Assembly: GCA_017616575.1 (NCBI GenBank)
Contig: JAFZXW010000247.1
Coordinates: 1-8,089, forward strand
From: Candidatus Methanomethylophilaceae archaeon
GTDB lineage: Archaea; Thermoplasmatota; Thermoplasmata; Methanomassiliicoccales; Methanomethylophilaceae
Direction: 5' to 3'
Length of the DNA: 8,089 bases
A program made the translations under genes and the position numbers. Positions 1 through 6,025 of this stretch are shown in pieces (the first letter of the stretch is position 1; each line of letters begins with the position of its first letter). The notes beneath the pieces were generated by a model. It was not told the origin of the DNA, did not search any database, and saw only the letters and a list, made by a program, of their open reading frames with translations.

Positions 1-282
1 CGGCCCCGACACCGAGATATTCTACGACGACGGCAGGCCCAAGTGCTGCCCGTCCTGCGGCCCCTCCTGCCACTGCGGGAAGTACACGGAGATCTGGAAG
101 AGCCACGGCCTGAGGGACGACCAGATCTTCTTCTACGGGAAGGAGGACAACTGGTGGGGCCCCGCAGGCCAGACCGGCCCCTGCGGCCCCGACACCGAGA
201 TATTCTACGACGACGGCAGGCCCAAGTGCTGCCCGTCCTGCGGCCCCTCCTGCCACTGCGGGAAGTACACGGAGATCTGGAA
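1..282 (+). repeat. Exact 99-nt direct repeat with 183-bp period inside alaS
   Basis: Bases 1-99 are identical to bases 184-282; the match breaks at base 100 (g) versus 283 (c). The left limit cannot be seen because the window begins inside the repeat. The period is 183 bp, or 61 codons, so the alaS frame is kept. The two downstream junctions share GAGATCTGGAA and then diverge to KSHGL (copy 1) or NVF (copy 2). Only the second context matches the family order before FMQY. This is either a real tandem duplication through 11-nt microhomology or an assembly loop at a contig end. Confidence 0.97.
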
Positions 283-1456
283 CAACGTCTTCATGCAGTA
301 CTTCAAGGACGCCGAGGGGAAGTCCACCCCCCTCAAGCAGAAGAACGTGGACACCGGGATGGGCCTGGAGAGGATCCTCAGGATCATGAACGGGAAGGAG
401 ACGGTGTACGACACCCCCCTGTTCCAAGGCATCATCGCCGACATAGAGGACATCTCCGGGAAGAAGTACGGCGTCGACCCCGAGGAAACCAGGGCGTTCA
501 GGATCATAGCCGACCACATGAGGGCGGCCACGTTCATCCTCGGAGACGGAGTAGTCCCGGCCAAGATCGGCCAGGGCTACATCCTCAGGAGGCTCATCAG
601 GAGGTCCAGCAGGTACATGTCCAAGCTCGGGTTCGAGGAGCCCTTCATGCAGAGGATCGCCGAGACCGTCATCTCGGAGTACGGGAAGGCCTATCCGGAG
701 CTGGTCGAGAACAGGGAGTTCATCCTTACGAACATCAACAACGAGGAGCTCAAGTTCCACAAGGCCGTGATGAAGGGCCTCAGAAGGTTCGACCAGATGG
801 TCGCGGAGAACGGCGACAGCCCCGTGCTGAACGGTGAGACGGTCTTCAGGCTGTACGACACCTACGGGTTCCCCATAGAGATGACCGTCGAGCTAGCCCA
901 GGAGAAGGGCCTGAAAGTGGACATGGACGACTTCAACAACAGGTTCAAGACCCACCAGGACACCTCCCGCTCCGGCGCGGAGCAGAAGTTCAAAGGAGGC
1001 CTGGCCGACCACAGCGAGGAGACCACCAAGCTGCACACCGCCACCCACCTCCTGAACGCCGCCCTCAGGAAGTTCGTCAGCCCGGACATCCAGCAGAAGG
1101 GGTCCAACATCACCGCCGAGAGGCTCAGGTTCGACTTCAACCTGGACAGGAAGTGCACCCCGGAGGAGCTGGCCGCCGTCGAGAAGTACGTCAACGACGC
1201 CATCAAGGCCGCCATCCCCGTGGTATGCGAGGAGATGACCTACGAGGATGCCAAGGGCCGCGGGGCCATAGGGGTGTTCAAGGACAAGTACGGCGAGATG
1301 GTCAAGGTGTACACCATCGGGGACGTCTCCTGCGAGATCTGCGGAGGGCCCCACGTGAAGAACACCTCGGAGCTCCAGGGATTCAAGATCAAGAAGGAGG
1401 AGAGCTCCGCCGCCGGCGTCAGGCGCATAAAGGCGGTCGTGGGGAAGTTCGACTGA
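2..1456 (+). CDS. alaS: Alanine--tRNA ligase, archaeal type, 5'-truncated by the window edge
   Basis: This enzyme charges tRNA-Ala with alanine in the cytoplasm and hydrolyses mischarged Ser/Gly-tRNA. The open frame runs from base 2, so the start lies outside; 484 residues are visible. In visible numbering there is catalytic-core sequence (NWWGPAGQTGPCGPDTEIFYD, about 48-68), an archaeal Cys-rich insert (CCPSCGPSCHCG, about 76-87), class II motif 3 (GMGLER, 119-124), and an editing domain with its zinc/active-site residues HTATH (345-349) and CGGPH (447-451). The protein ends four residues after the editing-domain signature EESSAAGVRRIKAVV. The usual C-terminal DHHA1/C-Ala domain is therefore absent. 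Residues 1-32 recur exactly as 62-93, an in-frame 61-codon tandem duplication inside the catalytic domain. Arginine is almost always AGG. The stop is TGA, and the 3' end overlaps the convergent ATPase gene by 38 bp as read. The family assignment is certain; whether this copy is functional is not. Confidence 0.97.
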   Translation, partial: GPDTEIFYDDGRPKCCPSCGPSCHCGKYTEIWKSHGLRDDQIFFYGKEDNWWGPAGQTGPCGPDTEIFYDDGRPKCCPSCGPSCHCGKYTEIWNNVFMQYFKDAEGKSTPLKQKNVDTGMGLERILRIMNGKETVYDTPLFQGIIADIEDISGKKYGVDPEETRAFRIIADHMRAATFILGDGVVPAKIGQGYILRRLIRRSSRYMSKLGFEEPFMQRIAETVISEYGKAYPELVENREFILTNINNEELKFHKAVMKGLRRFDQMVAENGDSPVLNGETVFRLYDTYGFPIEMTVELAQEKGLKVDMDDFNNRFKTHQDTSRSGAEQKFKGGLADHSEETTKLHTATHLLNAALRKFVSPDIQQKGSNITAERLRFDFNLDRKCTPEELAAVEKYVNDAIKAAIPVVCEEMTYEDAKGRGAIGVFKDKYGEMVKVYTIGDVSCEICGGPHVKNTSELQGFKIKKEESSAAGVRRIKAVVGKFD

Positions 1457-2744
1457 TCCCCGAAGGCCGTCGGTCCCTGAGGCAGCCTATGGGCACCACG
1501 AGCACCCCGTCGTCCCGGCGGTACCCGTGCTCCGTGCCCGTGACCACCATCTTCAGGTCCGGCGGCCTGATCCTGGGCCCCTCCTTGTTATGCTCTGAAA
1601 TGAGGGACTCTATCTTCAACAGGTTCTCGGCCCCCTTGTCGACTTCCTTGGAGCCGAGCTTCACCTCGCACAAGGCGTACCGCCCGTCTTCCAGATGGAG
1701 GACGACGTCGGATTCCAGGCCGTACCTGTCATGGTAGTAAGAGACTGCCCCGCCGCTTGCGCACGAATAGGCCTTCAGGTCGCGTATCGCCAACGACTCG
1801 AACAGGAACCCCAGGGTCTTGAAGTCCTCCCTGAAATAGCTTGGCGACAGCCCCAGCGCGGCGACGGCCAGCGAAGGGTCGCACATGTTCCTCTTCTTGC
1901 CGGCGCGCACCGCGCCCTTGGTTCTAATGGGAGGGGACCAGGCGTCGACATCTTCTATAACGAACAGCCTCTCGAGCGCCTGGACGTAGCCATGGAACGT
2001 GGACTCTGACACGTCTTCGACGGAACGGACGTCAACCATCATGGTCTTCTTGTCAGCCAACGTGCATATGTTGCGGGAATACGACCTGAGCACGGCCTCG
2101 ACCAGACGGGGGTTGCGCTTGACCCCGTCCACCGCGGACGCGTCGGTGCCGCAGATCTGCCTGAAATAATCCCTCGCGATCTCCAATCCCAGGGATTCGT
2201 CGTCGAACCCCAGCGCGCCCGGCCATCCGCCGCGGCATATGGCGTGGATCAGCGATTCCATTGACAGGTCTGAAGAGCATCCTTCATAACTCGTCGGATC
2301 GTCGAAAAGCGACTTCAACGATACGGAACCGTTGGATTCGCCGCTCTCGAACAGACTCATGGGCATCATCTTCATGGTGCTGAAGCGCAAAGTCCCGGAA
2401 TGCGGCGTATAGACGGGTTTGGAAGTTGACCCGGTAAGTATGTACATGCCTTTTCCGCCGGTGTCGTCCACGGACTTCCTCACCGCGCCCCATATCTTCG
2501 GGGCGTCCTGCCACTCGTCGAAGAGACGGGGCTTTTCCCCTTCCAACAGCATGGATGGCTGCACCTCGGCCACGGACAGGTAGGAGTCCCTGCGGTCCTC
2601 GTCCTGGAACTCGACGACGCTTCTAGAGAACCGTTTGGCGCTTGTGGTCTTTCCGCATCCTTTGGGCCCGGTCACCAGGACTGCTCCGAACGCCTTGAGC
2701 CTGCGCTCTAGAACCCTGTCGGTCACACGTTCCCTGTACTCCAT
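1419..2744 (-). CDS. AAA_14 / DUF4143 family ATPase
   Basis: This is a 441-residue predicted cytoplasmic P-loop ATPase whose cellular role is unknown. Residues 26-34 are a Walker A (GPKGCGKTT), 72-79 a Walker B-like PRLFDEWQ, and 101-110 a sensor-like YILTGSTSKP. RGGWPGAL (171-178) is typical of the family. The C-terminal DUF4143 half carries SDVVL...ALCEVKLG (345-364), with D346, E360 and K362 arranged like a PD-(D/E)xK nuclease core. Family members usually end near the GVLVVPIGCLRD segment (413-424). Here an arginine/proline-rich tail of 17 residues follows, starting with CGA, the first CGA codon of the gene. The tail overlaps alaS. Codon use is looser than in the flanking genes (more CGT/CGC, more A/T wobble) and the upstream DNA is AT-rich, which suggests an acquired gene. 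Three 23-bp repeats abut its box A. No neighbour suggests a substrate. Confidence 0.93.
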   Translation of the reverse strand: MEYRERVTDRVLERRLKAFGAVLVTGPKGCGKTTSAKRFSRSVVEFQDEDRRDSYLSVAEVQPSMLLEGEKPRLFDEWQDAPKIWGAVRKSVDDTGGKGMYILTGSTSKPVYTPHSGTLRFSTMKMMPMSLFESGESNGSVSLKSLFDDPTSYEGCSSDLSMESLIHAICRGGWPGALGFDDESLGLEIARDYFRQICGTDASAVDGVKRNPRLVEAVLRSYSRNICTLADKKTMMVDVRSVEDVSESTFHGYVQALERLFVIEDVDAWSPPIRTKGAVRAGKKRNMCDPSLAVAALGLSPSYFREDFKTLGFLFESLAIRDLKAYSCASGGAVSYYHDRYGLESDVVLHLEDGRYALCEVKLGSKEVDKGAENLLKIESLISEHNKEGPRIRPPDLKMVVTGTEHGYRRDDGVLVVPIGCLRDRRPSGISRTSPRPPLCA

Positions 2745-2770
2745 GCCTATTTCCCCCTTGATACGACCGA

Positions 2771-2779
2771 TTATTATAA
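2771..2779 (-). promoter_or_regulatory. Box A (TATA) of the ATPase gene
   Basis: On the minus strand this reads TTATAATAA and lies 27-35 nt upstream of the ATG at 2744. That spacing would give a very short leader or leaderless mRNA. It directly abuts the first of three 23-bp repeats, so a protein bound to the repeats would cover the BRE region. No clear Shine-Dalgarno precedes the ATG; the nearest purine tract is AAGGGGGAAA. Confidence 0.6.
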
Positions 2780-2847
2780 TTCGCTGTATTTCATCATAGC
2801 GATTCGCTGTATTCTGTTAAAGTGATTCGCTGTATTTCATCATAGTA
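2779..2847. repeat. Three tandem 23-bp repeats (iteron-like operator)
   Basis: The dodecamer ATTCGCTGTATT occurs at 2779-2790, 2802-2813 and 2825-2836, with an exact 23-bp period. Each is followed by an 11-bp spacer. Copies 1 and 3 share a longer 21-nt identity (through TCATCATAG), whereas copy 2 has a different spacer (CTGTTAAAGTG). The array sits just upstream of the ATPase box A. The position suggests an operator, possibly autoregulatory, but no binding protein can be named. The core is not palindromic, which would favour directional binding as with iterons. Confidence 0.9.
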
Positions 2848-3091
2848 ATTTGTGATTGCATTCGATTTAACCGTTTAATCAACTAATTTGACGCTAAACC
2901 GATAGATTTCAAGATGCTCATGGCCTAATCAACAAACGATAACCACGAAAATGCCCCAAGATGTGACGATGACGTCGCAACATCCCACAAATGTTTTACG
3001 TTGCCGGCACAGACGTGTTCAATAACGCATCTCCTCGAATGTGACGGCGGAAACATATCGACAGATGCGGAATCCGTATGCAGAAAGCGAA
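2848..3091. other. AT-rich spacer without a supportable gene
   Basis: Between the repeat array and the tRNA 3' end I see no convincing coding frame. The longest minus-strand frame here runs through the tRNA and has no family resemblance. The left part (to about 2900) is AT-rich and may hold the distal regulatory region of the ATPase. The part next to the tRNA would carry its 3' flank; on the minus strand a weak pyrimidine-rich TTCGCTTTCTG follows CCA. A short AACAT/ATGTT inverted repeat near 2979-2995 is too weak to call. Confidence 0.6.
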
Positions 3092-3167
3092 TGGTGGACT
3101 GGGCGAGATTCGAACTCGCGACTTCTTGCTTGCAAAGCAAGCGATCTGCCAACTGATCTACCAGCCC
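3092..3167 (-). tRNA. tRNA-Ala (anticodon UGC), CCA end encoded
   Basis: The minus strand folds as a full cloverleaf of 73 nt (3095-3167) plus an encoded CCA (3092-3094). The acceptor stem is GGGCTGG with CCAGTCC. The anticodon arm is CTTGC-TTTGCAA-GCAAG with anticodon TGC. The T arm is GCGAG-TTCGAAT-CTCGC. The acceptor contains the G3:U70 wobble pair and discriminator A73, the identity elements recognised by alanyl-tRNA synthetase. There is no intron and no long variable arm. It reads GCA and, by wobble, other alanine codons. A box A lies 27-34 nt upstream of the mature 5' end. Confidence 0.98.
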
Positions 3168-3192
3168 GATGGATGCCCCCACTTTTTAAGAA

Positions 3193-4101
3193 TTATATAA
3201 ATATTGGCGTAAAGCAGGCATAGGCCCCGCCTCGCTGAAGAAGGTCCAGGAACGCCTTGGCCCCGCTCAAGGCCACAGCCTCGCCCTTCCTCACCCCGGA
3301 CGCCCCCTCGGCCTCCGCCATGGCGGCCACCAGGCCCTCCTCGTAAGCCCACTGGGAGGTCAGATGCACGTTCATCTTATGGACGACCAGGAGGTTGAAG
3401 AACGTAGAATAGAGCCCCAGCGTGACTATCAGCAGGACCGCATGCGGCCAGAGGCGGACGCGGGACCCCGTAAAGGACGTCCTCATCGGCTCGCGCAGGC
3501 CCAGGTCCTCCCCCATGGCGTCCACGAACAGGGACGTGAACTCGCTCTGCAAGGAATCGTGGGACACTACGGCCTTGAAGAGGTACGCCGCCGTGACGGA
3601 CAGCTCGACCACCATCAGGGAGGGCATCAGGCCGCTTATGAGGCTGCTGGACCCCTCGTCGATGCCGGACGCCCTCATCCAGAGCGCCAAGAAAACGTTG
3701 AACGCAAATAAGAAGATAAACGCGGCCCTCGAAACCGCCAGCGCCCGGCCGGAGTCCGACACGCCGCTGGACCCCAGGAAGCCGTCCATCTCCTCAGTGC
3801 CGCGGCCGCGCGACCGGGCGTAGGCGGCCAGGGAGCCCATCCACTCCGCGTCGCGCATGCGGTGGAGGGCGATTCCCCTGACCTCGAGGTACAGGACGTA
3901 GAATATGACGGTCCAGGAGATCAGCCCCACCCCCAGCTCCATGTCGCTCTGCTGGTCCTCGTACCAGCTGTAAAGGACGAACGCGACGAACAGGGGGCAC
4001 AGCATGGAGACGGCGAGGACGACGCCGACGCGGAACAACGAGTCGCTCTCCGAACGTCTCATGACGCAATTGAGGAAACGGTCGGCCTCTGTCCCGCCCA
4101 T
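3193..4101 (-). CDS. Hypothetical polytopic membrane protein (about five TM segments)
   Basis: I do not recognise the family. The 302-residue product has hydrophobic stretches at about 25-46, 57-74, 124-142, 157-179 and 218-240. Between the second and third is a charged loop rich in Arg/Asp/Gly (about 76-120), and after the last is a soluble, Ala/Glu-rich tail. The last helix and its flank (VTLGLYSTFFNLLVVHKMN) resemble the TLGIY...N pattern of DUF4234-like membrane proteins; that link is weak. The start at 4101 fits a box A-like TTTATAGG 20-27 nt upstream; Met14 is an alternative start. The only CGA codon is residue 290 (3232-3234), beginning a 13-residue tail that runs into the tRNA promoter. 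Divergent from the membrane-protein gene at 4132, with 30 bp between starts; the two may be coregulated. Confidence 0.8.
   Translation of the reverse strand: MGGTEADRFLNCVMRRSESDSLFRVGVVLAVSMLCPLFVAFVLYSWYEDQQSDMELGVGLISWTVIFYVLYLEVRGIALHRMRDAEWMGSLAAYARSRGRGTEEMDGFLGSSGVSDSGRALAVSRAAFIFLFAFNVFLALWMRASGIDEGSSSLISGLMPSLMVVELSVTAAYLFKAVVSHDSLQSEFTSLFVDAMGEDLGLREPMRTSFTGSRVRLWPHAVLLIVTLGLYSTFFNLLVVHKMNVHLTSQWAYEEGLVAAMAEAEGASGVRKGEAVALSGAKAFLDLLQRGGAYACFTPIFI
3194..3201 (-). promoter_or_regulatory. Box A (TATA) of the tRNA-Ala gene
   Basis: TTTATATA on the minus strand, 27-34 nt upstream of the tRNA 5' end, has the standard archaeal box A spacing and is within an AT-rich stretch. As read, the last codons and TAA stop (3193-3195) of the upstream membrane-protein gene run into this element. 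The promoter would be intergenic if that gene ended at the CGA at 3232-3234. Confidence 0.75.
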
Positions 4102-4131
4102 GCTCCGTCATCGATTTAATCCTATAAACGG
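4102..4131. promoter_or_regulatory. 30-bp divergent promoter gap
   Basis: This is the only non-coding DNA between two divergent membrane-protein genes. It is AT-rich in a GC-rich setting. Reading left, TTTATAGG (complement of 4121-4128) is about 20-27 nt upstream of the ATG at 4101. Reading right, an atttaat/ctataaa stretch (4113-4127) is too close to the ATG at 4132. It is 25-31 nt upstream of the second in-frame ATG at 4144. Both messages are probably leaderless and the two preinitiation complexes would collide. Confidence 0.5.
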
Positions 4132-4695
4132 ATGGCCCGGCCGATGGCCCTTCGGAACAAGAGCAAATACCCGGAAAGAGCCAAGGTGCCGATGCCGCTG
4201 GCTATCGCGGAGGTCTACCTGTGCTTAGTCATAGTCCGTTACATGCTCAACTTCTCGATCAACCTGTTCATGGATGTCGAGGACGCGGGGTCCATGTCCC
4301 TCAGGATGCTGTCCATACTGTTCTCCCTCGTCATGATCCTGGTCTCCGTGAGCTCCGTCATAGGCATAGCCTCGGCCCGCCCAAAATCATGGAGGAAGGT
4401 CATGAGGACGTCCGTCCTGCTTCTGATCGTGAACACGTCCTACGAGGTCCTGCCCAGCATAGGGATAACGCTTACGGGCGCCGTCTTCGACGACCTGTTC
4501 CTGGCGCTGATGACGGCGCTGACCATCGGCGTGATGCTGCTCCCGACCGTCCGCAGGTTCTACCTCCCGCCTATGACCGAGAACCCCCCGCTGACACGCT
4601 GGATGGGATACATATTCCTGACGCCCCTGTTCAGAGAGGCCGACTACGAGTTCGTCAGAGAGGAGACGGATCCGCACGATCCACCAGCCGCCTGA
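4132..4695 (+). CDS. Hypothetical small membrane protein (four TM segments)
   Basis: I do not recognise the family. The 187-residue product begins with a basic, hydrophilic stretch (ALRNKSKYPERAK) and has hydrophobic segments at about 22-46, 57-80, 93-112 and 121-140. A short loop and an acidic C-terminus rich in Glu/Asp/Pro follow. A basic segment (ARPKSWRKVMR, about 82-92) lies between the second and third helices. The frame opens after a TAA at 4117-4119. The ATG at 4144 (MALRNK) is a strong alternative start because the AT-rich element lies 25-31 nt before it. Stop is TGA. The 3' end overlaps the convergent MATE gene by 41 bp, both frames being coding-like. Its divergent partner at 3193-4101 is also a membrane protein, but no sequence link between the two is visible. 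Confidence 0.75.
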   Translation: MARPMALRNKSKYPERAKVPMPLAIAEVYLCLVIVRYMLNFSINLFMDVEDAGSMSLRMLSILFSLVMILVSVSSVIGIASARPKSWRKVMRTSVLLLIVNTSYEVLPSIGITLTGAVFDDLFLALMTALTIGVMLLPTVRRFYLPPMTENPPLTRWMGYIFLTPLFREADYEFVREETDPHDPPAA

Positions 4696-6025
4696 GGTCC
4701 CTCCCGGTGATGTACAATGCCAATACGGCGGCCACCGCGCCTGCAGCGACCATGCCCCAGCACATGATAGGGACCGTGGTCCCGCACAGCAACGCGAACA
4801 GAGCCGTGGTCAACACCGTGCGCAAGGTAGTGACGCCCAACGACTTCAGCGGCTTCTTCATCGACTGCATCATGGAATTGCAGACGAACGTCGCCGAGAT
4901 CAGCGGGGCCATGAACGCCTCCACCCTCAGAATCTCCACCAAGGCCGGCTTCATCGGGGCCATCGACTCAGACAAGGTGAACGGAACCAAGAGGTAAGGG
5001 GCCAGTGCCAGGTACGCCACGAGCATCGTTAGCGAGGTTACCATCGCACATTTCATGCAGAGCCGGAATGCATAGGCGCTCTTGTCCGGTCTCCCCGCGC
5101 CGAAATTGGCGGAGGCCACCGGAGTCATGGCCATGGCGAACGCGTTGGGGACGAAGACCACCAGCATCACCAGGCGGAACGGAACCGAGAACAAAGCCAA
5201 AGCGTCCACCCCTCCGCAGGCGATAAGGAATGCACGATTGATGGCATCCAAGGCGTCCATCAGGAACATCTCGGACATCTTCGGTATCCCCAGGCGAAGG
5301 ATCTCGGCCACGTCCTTGCGGTCGAAGCGGTATCCCTTTAGAATGAGCGGAACGGTGGTCCTGCGGGACAGGTACATGTACAGCATCACGGAGGAGGACA
5401 CTACGCAAGAGAGTCCGGTCGCCAGGCCCGCACCCGCCACCCCCATGTCCAGCCCGAATATCAGGATGGGGTCTATCGCGATGTTGAACAGCGTTCCGGC
5501 GACCATCGCGTAATTGGACTTGTTCGCCGCCCCCTCGCCCCTCAGGAAGCCGGAGAGCGTGGGCGCAAGCACTTGGAAGACGTTGAAAGCCAATATCATC
5601 CCGAGATACCTGGATGCGTCCCCGGCGAGCTCCGGGGCTCCCATCCACGAAACCATGGGGGTTATCAGAAGGTAGACCAGAGGAGCCAGGACAAGGGCTA
5701 TGGCCACGGCCAGGACGACGCCCTGAGACACGATCCTCTGCGCCCCCGCGCGGTCTCCGAACCCGATGCGGTGGGCTATTATGACGTTGCATCCCAGCCC
5801 GATCCCGAGGCCGACGTCGAACACGACCCAGTATAGGGGCGAGACGGACTGTATGGCGCTGACGCTCTCCGACCCCAGGCCGGAGCACCACGCCAGGTCC
5901 GCCAGCATGTTCACCTGGCCGACCACGATGGACACGAGGAACGGGAGGACGGTGCTGAAGATCGCCTTCTTGGGGTCCCCCAGCATCCTCTCGGTGTCCC
6001 TCTCGGGGCTGGACTTCGATGACAT
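4655..6025 (-). CDS. MATE family multidrug/cation antiporter
   Basis: This is a 456-residue integral membrane exporter, expected to have 12 transmembrane helices and to couple Na+ or H+ entry to efflux of organic cations or other small molecules. Family marks are [18 protein letters not shown] at about 15-32, then [16 protein letters not shown] (36-51), [20 protein letters not shown] (185-204) closing the first half, and [10 protein letters not shown] (307-316) in the second half. Length is normal for the family. The ATG at 6025 overlaps ilvD; Met14 is a possible later start. The gene lies directly downstream of ilvD on the same strand with no room for a promoter of its own, so it is probably cotranscribed and translationally coupled. 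The substrate cannot be told from sequence. Stop is TGA, and the end overlaps the convergent gene at 4132-4695 by 41 bp. Confidence 0.95.
   Translation of the reverse strand: MSSKSSPERDTERMLGDPKKAIFSTVLPFLVSIVVGQVNMLADLAWCSGLGSESVSAIQSVSPLYWVVFDVGLGIGLGCNVIIAHRIGFGDRAGAQRIVSQGVVLAVAIALVLAPLVYLLITPMVSWMGAPELAGDASRYLGMILAFNVFQVLAPTLSGFLRGEGAANKSNYAMVAGTLFNIAIDPILIFGLDMGVAGAGLATGLSCVVSSSVMLYMYLSRRTTVPLILKGYRFDRKDVAEILRLGIPKMSEMFLMDALDAINRAFLIACGGVDALALFSVPFRLVMLVVFVPNAFAMAMTPVASANFGAGRPDKSAYAFRLCMKCAMVTSLTMLVAYLALAPYLLVPFTLSESMAPMKPALVEILRVEAFMAPLISATFVCNSMMQSMKKPLKSLGVTTLRTVLTTALFALLCGTTVPIMCWGMVAAGAVAAVLALYITGRDLRRLVDRADPSPL

Noticed and set aside
2779..2847. Possible mini-CRISPR array
   Set aside because: The 12-nt repeats and 11-nt spacers are far too short, two spacers are nearly alike, and no cas gene is present.
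3092..3167. tRNA-Ala as an integration (att) site of a mobile element
   Set aside because: I found no second copy of the tRNA 3' end in the window and no integrase gene.
2925..3182. 85-codon minus-strand frame
   Set aside because: It runs through the whole tRNA-Ala gene and has no recognisable features.
4968..5891. 307-codon minus-strand frame inside the MATE gene
   Set aside because: It is a shifted frame of a clear MATE transporter, with an Arg/Gly/Pro-rich product and no hydrophobic pattern.
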